Positions 16,423-24,712 of a stretch of DNA of 27,854 nt are shown here, in pieces. Under the pieces are notes generated by a model. It worked only from the letters and a program-made list of their open reading frames with translations, did not search any database and was not told the origin of the DNA. The translations under genes and the position numbers were made by a program. Within the stretch, counting starts at the first letter, position 1, and each line of letters starts with the position of its first letter. The stretch is from Candidatus Cloacimonadota bacterium (lineage in GTDB: Bacteria > Cloacimonadota > Cloacimonadia > JGIOTU-2), in contig JAGHCS010000180.1 of the NCBI GenBank assembly GCA_021160355.1, forward strand, positions 1-27,854, in the 5' to 3' direction.

Positions 16423-16872
16423 TTATCCTTCCTGTGGTTTAAAACTGGCTAAATAGTAGAATACGAGGTACAATCCCATGCCAACCTTCACACAAATAAA
16501 GATATTCAACATAGGAATGTAGCCGGCACTTATGAGTGTATAGAGTTTGCCGATTCCCATAAAGTTTGCGAGGAAATTGCCGACCACATATAATCCGACA
16601 ATGCCTGTGAGCACGAAGAGGATCGCTGCAATAGATTCCAGACTGTTCATTGCAAACTTATCTACTCGGGCTAACACAAAATTCTTACCATACGCAAGGG
16701 TCAAGTGAACATAAGAAAGGGCAATAATCACACCACCCGCAAAACCGCCACCTGGTGAAAGATGACCGTGAAGAACAATATAAAGACCATATAAGAAGAT
16801 CAACCACACAGTAAACCGGGTAATTGTTTTGACAATTACGGACATACCTTCATTGGGAAAATTATTCTGCAT
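16423..16872 (-). CDS. mrpB: Mrp antiporter subunit B-like (MrpB/MbhF)
   Basis: 149 residues with four hydrophobic segments. The MrpB signature HGHLSPGGGFAGGVIIA is at about residues 30-46. It forms part of the Mrp module next to the MrpA C-terminal region. The start overlaps the preceding gene by 11 bases. Confidence 0.94.
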   Translation of the reverse strand: MQNNFPNEGMSVIVKTITRFTVWLIFLYGLYIVLHGHLSPGGGFAGGVIIALSYVHLTLAYGKNFVLARVDKFAMNSLESIAAILFVLTGIVGLYVVGNFLANFMGIGKLYTLISAGYIPMLNIFICVKVGMGLYLVFYYLASFKPQEG

Positions 16873-17401
16873 GTCTTTTCTTCCTCCCTGTTTTACGTAA
16901 TATGGTGAATGTACCTAAGATCGCGGTAAAGAGTACAGTAACTTCACCAAGTGTGTCATATATTCTATAGTTCAGAATAACGGAGGTGACGATATTTTGA
17001 GAACCGGTTTCCACTCCTGCTTGTGCAAGATAACGCTCTGCAACACGCACGATCGGTTTGCCGAATGAGGGCAGATCCTTGAATGCAAAAATGCTCAACA
17101 CAAAAATGCTTGCAAGTATAACAATTGCAATAATTGTTTCCGGTACATCTCTGCGAAGCGCACGAACTTCAATAGAACGTTTTGCAAATGCGCGGATCAA
17201 GATGATCACACAGAGAATTTCGAACACGAACTGAACAAGTGCAAGATCCGGAGCTCCTAAGAAAAGAAACGCTAAAGACAAACCCAATCCAACCACACCA
17301 ATGGTAATGATCGAAGAAAGTATGTTCTTTATTTCCAGACTGGCAATCGAACCGATTATCATGAATCCTAAAATAAAGTACAACCAAACATCAACTGGCA
17401 C
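16862..17401 (-). CDS. MrpA C-terminal-like subunit (MbhD + MbhE regions fused, DUF4040)
   Basis: 179 residues from GTG, with GGAGG five bases upstream. The first 70 residues match the DUF4040/MbhD pattern (GVVGLGLSLAFLFLGAPDLALVQFVFE), with the conserved APDLA motif. After a loop of about 90-130, the C-terminal part NYRIYDTLGEVTVLFTAILG matches MbhE/the last part of MrpA. In classical Mrp both pieces are the C-terminal half of MrpA; in archaeal Mbh they are separate genes. Here they form one short gene split from the large antiporter-like subunit encoded just before it (gap 16 bases). Confidence 0.88.
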   Translation of the reverse strand: MPVDVWLYFILGFMIIGSIASLEIKNILSSIITIGVVGLGLSLAFLFLGAPDLALVQFVFEILCVIILIRAFAKRSIEVRALRRDVPETIIAIVILASIFVLSIFAFKDLPSFGKPIVRVAERYLAQAGVETGSQNIVTSVILNYRIYDTLGEVTVLFTAILGTFTILRKTGRKKRHAE

Positions 17402-17417
17402 TTAAGCCTCCTTAAAA

Positions 17418-19232
17418 CTAAATGGCACTTAATAAAATTATGGTGACAACAACCAGACCCGCAAGCGTCCAGATCGCATACGTATGCAACAGTCCGGAAT
17501 GGAGCTTATGGAAAACGTCACCAAGCCAAAGGGAGAACACAGTCCCCCATTTATATATATCAAAATATTTTTTATTTGCCCACTCGTAGATCTTGTTGAA
17601 CGGTTTCATAGAAGAAATTTCATTGTAGAATTCTACCCCAGTAGCGCTGTGTTCGTCTGTCGTAGGATAGGTTCCGACATATTCATTATCGAATCTTATC
17701 TTTTTAAATACAACATAAATGATAATTCCGAGGAGGATGGATGCTGCAAAGAAGTAAAGTATAATTTTTGAACTATAAAATCCTAGAAGCAGTGTTTTAA
17801 TAGTACCCGCGCCAATGATCGGTAACAGGAACCATTTGACCGGAATCGCAAATACGAAAACACCGAATATTATACAAAGAGCGCCGAGTAAAAGGTTGGC
17901 AAACCAGTTATTGAAACTGATCTCTTTAACAGCTTCATATTTTTTGGGTAATTTCCCAAGGAAGGTTGAATGGAGGAATTTTATAAAGCTCGCAAGTGTT
18001 AATGCACTCCCGAATATAGCAAGCACAAAGCATACATTCAGCACGATTTGCCAGATCCTGCCCTGCTGAGAAGCAGTAACAAGAACACCCTGGTACACCA
18101 TCCACTTTGAAAAGAATCCATTAAACGGTGGAACACCAGAAATTGATAACGCTCCAATCAAAGCGGCGATAAAAGTAAGTGGCATCTTCTTTGCAAGACC
18201 ACCTAATTTATCGAGCTCTGGTGTACCGGTTCTCTTTTCAACTGAACCGAATGAAAGAAACAAGCTTGATTTGTAGATTGCATGGTTTATCATGTGGAAC
18301 AAACCGCCGATTATACCAATCGGAGTGCCCGTTCCAAGACCGAGTACCATATAACCGACCTGGCTGACAGCATGATATCCAAGAAGTTTTCTTCCATTAT
18401 GTTGAATTAAAGCCATCATAACAGCAATGATGATCGTCAGCGCACCAAGTATCATCACTATCGCCCTTATCACAAACGGATATATGAACAAAGAATTCAT
18501 AATACGCGCAAGTAGATATATTCCGAGAAGTTTATCAAGGGCTGCAGGGAGAAGTGCGACACTTTCAATAGGTGCATCTTTGGCAAAATCAGGCACCCAG
18601 GTATGCATAGGGAATGCACCTGCTTTTGCAAATGAGGCAAGCAATAAGCAGAAAAATGCAATATATGTTATGACATTTGTTAAAGCAATTTTTGTTATAA
18701 ATAGAGTGCTATTTTGCGTGAGCACATACATCACTATCAAGCCGAAGAGGAGTAGTACGTCAGATGTGCCTATAATAATAAAGGATTTGCGAGCGCTTTC
18801 TGCACTTTTTGGAGCATTGAGAAGGTCATATAGATAGATAAGCAATCCGGAAAGTCCCCAGAAAATTATAAAAGCGATCATATTGGAACTCAGTGCAACA
18901 CCATTACAGAAACTGACCGTCAATGTGAAAAGCAGGAAGAAATTTCCCTCATATTTTTTATTCACATTTTTCAGGCAGTAAATGAGAATGATCGTGCTCA
19001 GGATATTGATGAATAGCAAAATGAACTTTGATAATACATCAGTCTGGAAAAGCGTTAAGCCAAATAATGAAAAGCTGAGAGCAGATGCACTGAATACTTT
19101 GATACTAAGCACCAGCGACCAAATCACAGAAGCAAGAGTGATAACTTTCTTTATAATCTTTGGTACAAAAAGATTAATAATGGTTGCAATTATCGGGATA
19201 ACGACAAGCAAAAATAGATAATTATTCAACAT
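17418..19232 (-). CDS. NuoL/MrpA N-terminal-type antiporter-like subunit lacking the TM5 glutamate
   Basis: 604 residues, about 15-16 hydrophobic segments, ending in a long helix-rich part like the lateral arm of NuoL. Lys203 (FAKAGAFPMHTWVPDFAKD, TM7) and Lys234 (AALDKLLGIYLLAR, TM8) are in place, as are HMINHAIYKSSLFL and SGVPPFNGFFSKW. The TM5 motif that reads WE in NuoL (WEGVGLCSYL) reads WGLSGLLIYL here, so the conserved glutamate is Gly126. It sits between the hydrogenase large subunit gene (gap 25 bases) and the MrpA C-terminal-like gene. It may be the distal channel of the complex or a structural, non-pumping copy. Confidence 0.92.
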   Translation of the reverse strand: MLNNYLFLLVVIPIIATIINLFVPKIIKKVITLASVIWSLVLSIKVFSASALSFSLFGLTLFQTDVLSKFILLFINILSTIILIYCLKNVNKKYEGNFFLLFTLTVSFCNGVALSSNMIAFIIFWGLSGLLIYLYDLLNAPKSAESARKSFIIIGTSDVLLLFGLIVMYVLTQNSTLFITKIALTNVITYIAFFCLLLASFAKAGAFPMHTWVPDFAKDAPIESVALLPAALDKLLGIYLLARIMNSLFIYPFVIRAIVMILGALTIIIAVMMALIQHNGRKLLGYHAVSQVGYMVLGLGTGTPIGIIGGLFHMINHAIYKSSLFLSFGSVEKRTGTPELDKLGGLAKKMPLTFIAALIGALSISGVPPFNGFFSKWMVYQGVLVTASQQGRIWQIVLNVCFVLAIFGSALTLASFIKFLHSTFLGKLPKKYEAVKEISFNNWFANLLLGALCIIFGVFVFAIPVKWFLLPIIGAGTIKTLLLGFYSSKIILYFFAASILLGIIIYVVFKKIRFDNEYVGTYPTTDEHSATGVEFYNEISSMKPFNKIYEWANKKYFDIYKWGTVFSLWLGDVFHKLHSGLLHTYAIWTLAGLVVVTIILLSAI

Positions 19233-19257
19233 TTATGTACCCTTTCTTCTTGAATTC

Positions 19258-20475
19258 CTAATCTTCAAAAATTCTATCAATGGGTGTTTTCTCGCTGCCG
19301 GCAACTGCTTTTTTGAGATTTGCAGTTTTCTCACGAGACATGGTTAATAGATTATGCTCTAATTTTTTATTATTTTTATCAACAACGCGAATACTGCGTT
19401 CTGTACAGCAATAACACGGATCGACAGCAGCAAGAGTGATAAGTGCATCAGCAAGAGGAATGCCTACACAGGATGCCTTGTACGTTGGAATATTTGAGAA
19501 ACTGGGAGCACGCACTTTATGACGAAGAGGACGGTTCGAGCCATCGCTGCGAATATAATGAAAAACTTCTCCTCTCGGAGCTTCATAGCGACCGATACCT
19601 TCTCCCGGAGAAATGTGTTTTACTTTATTAAGATATTCACCACCAACTTTGGGGAATGCTTCAAGGCATTGACGAACAATGTTTACCGAGTCAATGATCT
19701 CGAGCACACGAACGACGAGTTTGTCATATACATCGCCATTGTGGAGGACACGAACAGGAAAATCTACCAGGTCATATTCAAGCCCATCATCACGGCGCAC
19801 ATCTATATCGACACCGGAAGCACGTGCTGTTGGTCCTGTTGCACAATAATTTATAGCTGCTTCTTTTGTAAGCACGCCCACACCTTTAAGGCGTGAACGT
19901 AAAACAGGATCATCTTGTGCTGCGCCTGCGATCATGAGCATTTTCTTTTCGAGCATATCCAGAGTAGGGTGAATTTCAGGAATCAGGGCATTATCAAAAT
20001 CTCTGCTTACTCCACCGACACGGAACATTGCATAATGATTTCTGTTGCCGGAGACTTTTTCAAAAATTTGAAGAACTGGCTCACGATATTTCCATGCCCA
20101 CATCCAGAGAGTATCATATCCTATGAAATGTCCCGCAAGACCCAACCATAGAAGATGGCTGTGAATTCTTTCCATTTCTCCAATAAAAATTCGTATATAT
20201 TGCGCTCGTTCAGGTATTTCTACATTGTCAACGTCTTCCATTGCATGAGCGGCAGCAAAGGGATGCGAAGTCGAACAAATCCCGCAAATACGCTCCACAA
20301 GGAAGATTGACTGGGTGTATGACTTCGTCTCCGAGATCTTTTCATGACCCCTGTGCATCCAACCTGTTTCCATCTCAATATCAACGACTTTTTCACCTTC
20401 GACTTTTATATCAAAGAATTCCGCTTCTTCCAACAATGGATGAAAAGGACCTAAAGGAATTCTACATTTGCTCAT
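19258..20475 (-). CDS. Group 4 [NiFe] hydrogenase large subunit (MbhL/HycE/NuoD-like)
   Basis: 405 residues. This is the catalytic subunit that binds the Ni-Fe site. Both ligand pairs are present: Cys64/Cys67 in ERICGICSTSHPF and Cys354/Cys357 in DPCYCCTER. It is therefore a true hydrogenase and not a NuoD-type quinone-site protein or a sulfane reductase that has lost ligands. The motif has an extra cysteine (Cys356) between the usual pair. A 45-residue tail follows Arg360, the position where HycI-type endopeptidases cut in group 4 enzymes, so maturation by proteolysis is expected; the matching protease gene lies downstream. The Mrp-type genes beside it and the absence of formate or CO dehydrogenase genes point to the Mrp-linked, ferredoxin-type branch. 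Confidence 0.95.
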   Translation of the reverse strand: MSKCRIPLGPFHPLLEEAEFFDIKVEGEKVVDIEMETGWMHRGHEKISETKSYTQSIFLVERICGICSTSHPFAAAHAMEDVDNVEIPERAQYIRIFIGEMERIHSHLLWLGLAGHFIGYDTLWMWAWKYREPVLQIFEKVSGNRNHYAMFRVGGVSRDFDNALIPEIHPTLDMLEKKMLMIAGAAQDDPVLRSRLKGVGVLTKEAAINYCATGPTARASGVDIDVRRDDGLEYDLVDFPVRVLHNGDVYDKLVVRVLEIIDSVNIVRQCLEAFPKVGGEYLNKVKHISPGEGIGRYEAPRGEVFHYIRSDGSNRPLRHKVRAPSFSNIPTYKASCVGIPLADALITLAAVDPCYCCTERSIRVVDKNNKKLEHNLLTMSREKTANLKKAVAGSEKTPIDRIFED

Positions 20476-20498
20476 TGCATGCTCCTCTGCATAACCTG

Positions 20499-20948
20499 TT
20501 ACTTCTCTTTTGTTCTGTTGCGATTAAAACGCATAGGATGGTCATCCTCGCCAAAATGCGGACTGTTGATCGTCAGCAATTTCTTCAGATCGGGATGTCC
20601 TTTGAACATGATGCCAAAAAGATCATACATTTCTCTTTCGATCCAATTTGCACCGGCAATCATTGGTGCAATAGAATTTATCTCGGGATTTTCCAGCCCT
20701 GTTTTGACACGTGGATTATAATAAATTCCTGTTGTGTCATCAGAGAAATGATAAAGAACTTCGAGCCCGTCATAAACCTCTGTCGCAGTACAGATAGAAA
20801 GACGGCACCCCATTGTATTGAAGAGATAATCCGCAATCTCCCAGAGATCTTCGTTCTTTATATTGAAATAAATTCTTCTTGGCTTTTTAATAACTCTCGT
20901 TATTTTATCTTGAAATTTTTCAAAAAATTCAGTATCTTTATCGCTCAT
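20499..20948 (-). CDS. Hydrogenase subunit, NuoC/30 kDa-like (MbhK/EchD-like)
   Basis: 149 residues from ATG 20948, which overlaps the stop of the small-subunit gene as ATGA. A longer reading from 21008 would run deep into that gene and is rejected. The family signature WIEREMYDLFGIMFKGHPDL (about 103-122) is complete, ending in the usual GEDDHPMRF. The subunit has no cofactor and bridges the NuoB- and NuoD-like subunits in group 4 hydrogenases and complex I. Confidence 0.93.
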   Translation of the reverse strand: MSDKDTEFFEKFQDKITRVIKKPRRIYFNIKNEDLWEIADYLFNTMGCRLSICTATEVYDGLEVLYHFSDDTTGIYYNPRVKTGLENPEINSIAPMIAGANWIEREMYDLFGIMFKGHPDLKKLLTINSPHFGEDDHPMRFNRNRTKEK

Positions 20949-21364
20949 TTTAATGTTCCTAATAATTTTAATACGCCATCTATCATAGCTTCGGGTTTCG
21001 GTGGACATCCTGTCACATAGGCATTAACAGGAATGACATTCTCAAGAGGGATTCCTGCTTTATTATAGCTTGTTTTAAAGGTTGCGCCGCCAGCAGTACA
21101 GGTCCCGATACCGATCACAAAAAGAGGTTTGGCAGCCTGCTCGTATAATTGTTTGATGCGTGGTGCAACTTTATATGATACCACACCGGTCACAAGAAGA
21201 ACATCAGCATGACGTACTGAGCCGACAAGCTTGATACCGAACCGCTCAACATCATATCCGGGGGTAATGAGATCGAGAATTTCAATATCGCAGTTATTGC
21301 ACGGGCTTGCACTTACATGAAAAACCCAGATTGATTTCTTAATAATTTTATTGTAAAAAGCCAT
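20945..21364 (-). CDS. Group 4 [NiFe] hydrogenase small subunit (MbhJ/EchC/NuoB-like)
   Basis: 139 residues. It holds the proximal [4Fe-4S] cluster next to the Ni-Fe site. Ligands are Cys22 and Cys25 (SPCNNCDIEIL), Cys89 (GIGTCTAGG) and Cys120 (VTGCPPKPE). Only this one cluster is present, as usual for group 4 enzymes, which lack the medial and distal clusters of other [NiFe] hydrogenases. There is no twin-arginine signal, so the active site faces the cytoplasm. It starts 3 bases after the NuoH-like gene. Confidence 0.95.
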   Translation of the reverse strand: MAFYNKIIKKSIWVFHVSASPCNNCDIEILDLITPGYDVERFGIKLVGSVRHADVLLVTGVVSYKVAPRIKQLYEQAAKPLFVIGIGTCTAGGATFKTSYNKAGIPLENVIPVNAYVTGCPPKPEAMIDGVLKLLGTLK

Positions 21365-21367
21365 AAT

Positions 21368-22297
21368 TTACACTCCTATGATTGCCAGAATTACGGCGAT
21401 GAGAGCAAGAGGGCTTGCCCATTTCCAGAAAAAATTAATTGCAGAATCAATTCGCACTCGAGGATTTGTATTTCTGATAAGAATCATGAGTACAACTATG
21501 AGCAGATACTTCCCGATTCCAGCCATTATTGATCCAAAAGAAGCAAAACTCATTCCGCCCCAGAAAAGAATGACGAGGAGCATTGGAAGGAACACATACA
21601 TCATATAATGTGCCAGTTTCCAGAAAGCAAGTAATGGACCAGAATACTCCATAAGCGGACCTTCAACGATTTCAGTTTCTGCTTCTGCAATATCAAAAGG
21701 AACCATACCCATCTTTGCCTGAAGGCAGAGTATACCAACGATGAATGCAATAATGCCTGAAGCACTGCCGATTATCATACCATTTGCGCTCTGATATGCT
21801 AAAATTTGTGTAAGATCGATCTTATATCCCGCCTGAATAATTGGAACAAGAATAACCAGGATAAAAGCCAGTTCGTCGGAAATGAGCATTTTCATTTCTC
21901 GTCCTGCTCCGATACTGCAATAGACATTCCCTGTTGAAGAAGCTCCAAGTATCAATGCAATGGAGTAAATCACCATAAGATATATAATGAAAAGCAGATC
22001 TCCGCCGATGCCGACTCCGTAGAAGAAAGTCATACCCACGATCGTAGAGGTCATTATTACTGTAGCAAAAGCAATGATCGGCGCAATGACAAATATAAAA
22101 TAAGGTGTATTCCTAATAAGAATGATCTCTTTTCCCCACAGTTTGAATACATCATAAAAATTCTGAAAAAATGGAGGACCAACACGGAATTGTACTCGTG
22201 CGCTGACTTTTCTCTCTATCCATCCGACGATAAGACCAAATACGGATGCAAACAGAAAACCCGGGAACACGAGCAAATAGAACAAATATTTTAGCAT
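21368..22297 (-). CDS. Hydrogenase membrane subunit, NuoH/ND1-like (MbhM/EchB/HycD)
   Basis: 309 residues with about eight hydrophobic segments. It anchors the hydrogenase arm to the membrane. WIERKVSARVQFRVGPPFF (about 26-44) and PFDIAEAETEIVEGPLMEYSGP (about 200-221) are the two ND1 signatures, the latter with the acidic residues at the interface with the peripheral arm. It is the physical junction between the soluble NuoBCDI-like part and the Mrp-like membrane part. Confidence 0.95.
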   Translation of the reverse strand: MLKYLFYLLVFPGFLFASVFGLIVGWIERKVSARVQFRVGPPFFQNFYDVFKLWGKEIILIRNTPYFIFVIAPIIAFATVIMTSTIVGMTFFYGVGIGGDLLFIIYLMVIYSIALILGASSTGNVYCSIGAGREMKMLISDELAFILVILVPIIQAGYKIDLTQILAYQSANGMIIGSASGIIAFIVGILCLQAKMGMVPFDIAEAETEIVEGPLMEYSGPLLAFWKLAHYMMYVFLPMLLVILFWGGMSFASFGSIMAGIGKYLLIVVLMILIRNTNPRVRIDSAINFFWKWASPLALIAVILAIIGV

Positions 22298-22325
22298 ATT
22301 ATCTCCTGAACCTCATCATCATACA

Positions 22326-22832
22326 CTATTTATTTTTCCCGACTTTGTTGCGCCAATGATGCGTCTTTACTACCATTCTGCTGCCGACAAGATAAATGTT
22401 ATTCTCAGGATCATCTTCATCTATATCGACCATTGTCAATGTCTCATTTGGCGCAGTTTTTACACAAAGCGGAATAAAATTGGGGTCAATTTCCAATTGA
22501 TTTAAACAGAAATCACATTTCTGCGAAATATAGTTGATAACCTCCGGAAAGATCGTACCAAAAGGGCATGCAAGGATGCAGCTTTTACATCCGACGCAGC
22601 GCATATTATGACGCAAGATCATATTTGTCTTACTATGCTCGAGTGCATCTTTAGGGCATGCTTCGATGCAGAAAGATTCCTTGCACTGACGGCAGTAAGC
22701 GCCGAATTCTGCGATTTCTACAATAGAAAATACACCGCGATTAGCTCCTTCGTGATACAGATATTCACAATCAATGCATTCGAGACTTTCTTCTTTGAGA
22801 AGCTTAGGTATATCTACAAATAATCTTTTCAT
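22326..22832 (-). CDS. Polyferredoxin electron-transfer subunit (HycB/DmsB-like)
   Basis: 168 residues with 13 cysteines. Groups visible are C19/C22, C47/C50/C55/C59, C79/C82/C85/C89, and C106/C109/C123. This pattern of several [4Fe-4S] sites in a small protein is that of the HycB/HydN/DmsB family. It could accommodate three to four clusters; the ligand sets at the two ends are incomplete on their own, so they may pair with each other as in DmsB-type folds. Its place between the HydG-like flavoprotein and the membrane subunit suggests that it wires NAD(P)H or ferredoxin electrons to the hydrogenase. Confidence 0.85.
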   Translation of the reverse strand: MKRLFVDIPKLLKEESLECIDCEYLYHEGANRGVFSIVEIAEFGAYCRQCKESFCIEACPKDALEHSKTNMILRHNMRCVGCKSCILACPFGTIFPEVINYISQKCDFCLNQLEIDPNFIPLCVKTAPNETLTMVDIDEDDPENNIYLVGSRMVVKTHHWRNKVGKNK

Positions 22833-22860
22833 GATACTGTCTTTCCTTTAATATATAAAC

Positions 22861-23688
22861 TTAATCCCAGATTTTTTCTTCGTCTTTGATCTGTTCATAG
22901 GTGAACACGGGACCGTCTTTGCACGCATAGTACTTGCCCATCACGCAATGGCGGCACTGCCCGAATCCGCAGTACATCTTTTTCTCCATTGAGAGATAAA
23001 TATTTTCCGGTTTAAATCCTTTATCGAGAAGTGAGAAGGTGCCAAATTTCATCATGATAGGAGGTCCGCACACTACGGCTATAGCGTTTTGCGGATCAAC
23101 CTTAATATCATCCAGAAGAATTGTAACGACACCGGTCTTCCCTTTCCAGATATCACTCTCAGAGCATTTATCAACCGTGCATAAATGATGAATTTTTTCG
23201 TGCTTTTTCCAGTCAGCAATCTGATCTTTATAGATCATGTCATCCGGAGTGCGAGCCCCAAAGCATACAGTTATGCTTTTGTAATCGTTAATATCGTGGA
23301 TCATTGTCTGAAGGAGACAACGCAGTGGAGCAAGCCCCACACCGCCGCCAAGAAGAAGCACATCCTTTCCCTTAAAAACATCAAGAGGATAACCCTTTCC
23401 ATAGGGTCCGCGAATGCCCATAACATCACCCTTTTGGACTTTGTGAATTTCATTGGTTACAAATCCGGCATTCATGATGGTCACCCAGATTTTCTCCTTC
23501 TCATAGTGTGATGAAGATGGAGTAAAAGGCGCTTCACCAATTCCTGGTAATGAGAGCTCAATGAACTGTCCTGTGACAAACTCAAATTGTCTTTCCGGTT
23601 TGAGATAGAAAGATTTGATGGTTGGTGATTCTTCTATGACGTCGAGGACATCTGCTTTTAATACTTCGTAGGGGTTTTTGTCTGGCAA
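22861..23688 (-). CDS. FAD/NAD(P)-binding oxidoreductase, HydG (sulfhydrogenase gamma)/AsrB-like
   Basis: 275 residues, ferredoxin-NADP+ reductase fold. The FAD-binding barrel covers about 1-105 (GEAPFTPSS at 51-59; GIRGPYGKGYPLDVF at 91-105). The nucleotide-binding domain follows (GGGVGLAPLRCLL at 114-126, CGPPIMM at 207-213). A C-terminal [2Fe-2S] motif has C240, C245, C248 and C256. This is the arrangement of the gamma subunit of Pyrococcus soluble hydrogenases and of anaerobic sulfite reductase subunit B, which exchange electrons with NAD(P)H. It follows the HydB-like gene with a 1-base gap. Whether NADH or NADPH is used cannot be read with certainty. Confidence 0.93.
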   Translation of the reverse strand: MPDKNPYEVLKADVLDVIEESPTIKSFYLKPERQFEFVTGQFIELSLPGIGEAPFTPSSSHYEKEKIWVTIMNAGFVTNEIHKVQKGDVMGIRGPYGKGYPLDVFKGKDVLLLGGGVGLAPLRCLLQTMIHDINDYKSITVCFGARTPDDMIYKDQIADWKKHEKIHHLCTVDKCSESDIWKGKTGVVTILLDDIKVDPQNAIAVVCGPPIMMKFGTFSLLDKGFKPENIYLSMEKKMYCGFGQCRHCVMGKYYACKDGPVFTYEQIKDEEKIWD

Positions 23689-23689
23689 C

Positions 23690-24712
23690 CTAAACCTCCT
23701 GTAAACTTTGAATAACTTCTCGTAAATCGATTCCAGCAGGACAGGCAGAAATACAGCGTCCGCATCCTGTGCATCCTAATTTATCGAAATTATATTTTAA
23801 AAAATTATGTTTGCATTGATAGCGATTTCTAAAGGTTTCCCATCGGTGTTCACGGGGAGTTCCTCCGCCGGCAACCTCAGCATATCCGGCTAGCTGGCAG
23901 GAATCCCACGAGCGAACCTTGCGGAATTCCTCTTTTGTGCTTTCATCGTTTAGGATAAGACAGTAACAGGTCGGGCATATATTTGTACATGCACCGCATT
24001 GCACACATTCATTGCAGAACTCTTTCCAAACAGAAGCTTCTTTATTTTCCGTGATGACATCATAGTTTCTGTCCATTGAAAAATCGGTATTAATGTCTCT
24101 GACTTTTTTGAGTACTTCTGCACGATTTGCCTCGAGAATTTCTTTTTCATTATCAGTAACTTCAGCCAATGAGCACTCTTCCTTTATTTTCTCAAGAAGT
24201 TCTTCGCCCTTCTTACTGCCAACCGTAATTATAAATTTATCATCAACTGGAGAAAGATTGAGATCGAATAATGCTTGACCTTCTGTATCGTTATTTGGAT
24301 ATGGATTATTATCAAGTAAAACACAATGACATGTCTGCAATGCATCTGTACAATCGCAGCTTATGATGTAAGAATTATCTCTCCAGATTTTATAATTCGG
24401 CTCAATAAAATTATCCTTGAGAAGTGCATCATCCAGAACCGCAAGCCCGAGAAGGTCGCAGTTTTTCACACCTGCAATGATCCTCTTGTTTGATTTTGCA
24501 GAAGGAGGAAGCACGCTCTCGGAAGGCATATAAAACAGAGCTCTTACGGGATCGACAGTTCTATATTTATCTAGCACAAATTCTTTATCAGGATCATATT
24601 TGTTGAATTCGAGATCGTCTATTTCTCTTTCTGTTTTATAGGGAACAAAAATATCAAACTGTGGTTGTATTGAATTGAAAAATTTAATTAGATCGGATTT
24701 TGAAACGACCAT
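23690..24712 (-). CDS. Fe-S protein, HydB (sulfhydrogenase beta)/AsrA-like
   Basis: 340 residues. An N-terminal domain of about 220 residues contains the family phrases SVLPPSAKS and GVKNCDLLGL. It is followed by two [4Fe-4S] motifs: CNECVQCGACTNICPTCYC (about 231-250) and CTGCGRCISACPAGID (about 315-330). Together with the HydG-like protein this forms the electron-input pair of sulfhydrogenases and of anaerobic sulfite reductase (AsrA-AsrB). No sulfite reductase (AsrC) or soluble hydrogenase subunit (HydA/HydD) is present; the next genes are a polyferredoxin and a group 4 hydrogenase. It is the first gene of the long - strand operon. Confidence 0.9.
   Translation of the reverse strand: MVVSKSDLIKFFNSIQPQFDIFVPYKTEREIDDLEFNKYDPDKEFVLDKYRTVDPVRALFYMPSESVLPPSAKSNKRIIAGVKNCDLLGLAVLDDALLKDNFIEPNYKIWRDNSYIISCDCTDALQTCHCVLLDNNPYPNNDTEGQALFDLNLSPVDDKFIITVGSKKGEELLEKIKEECSLAEVTDNEKEILEANRAEVLKKVRDINTDFSMDRNYDVITENKEASVWKEFCNECVQCGACTNICPTCYCLILNDESTKEEFRKVRSWDSCQLAGYAEVAGGGTPREHRWETFRNRYQCKHNFLKYNFDKLGCTGCGRCISACPAGIDLREVIQSLQEV

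Noticed and set aside
14582..19232. Quinone-linked complex I instead of a hydrogenase
   Set aside because: The large subunit has all four Ni-Fe cysteine ligands, there are no NuoE, F or G homologues, and the membrane genes match Mrp subunits including B, E, F and G, which complex I lacks.
20949..21008. 20-residue N-terminal extension of the NuoC-like subunit
   Set aside because: It would lie inside the coding sequence of the small subunit; ATG at 20948 gives a normal ATGA overlap and a usual protein length.
20241..21020. 259-codon open frame on the + strand
   Set aside because: It runs antisense across the large, NuoC-like and small hydrogenase subunit genes, all of which have clear motifs.
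22861..24712. Anaerobic sulfite reductase (AsrAB)
   Set aside because: No AsrC-type sirohaem subunit is present and the next genes encode a hydrogenase; electron input for the hydrogenase is the simpler reading, although the two proteins resemble AsrA and AsrB.
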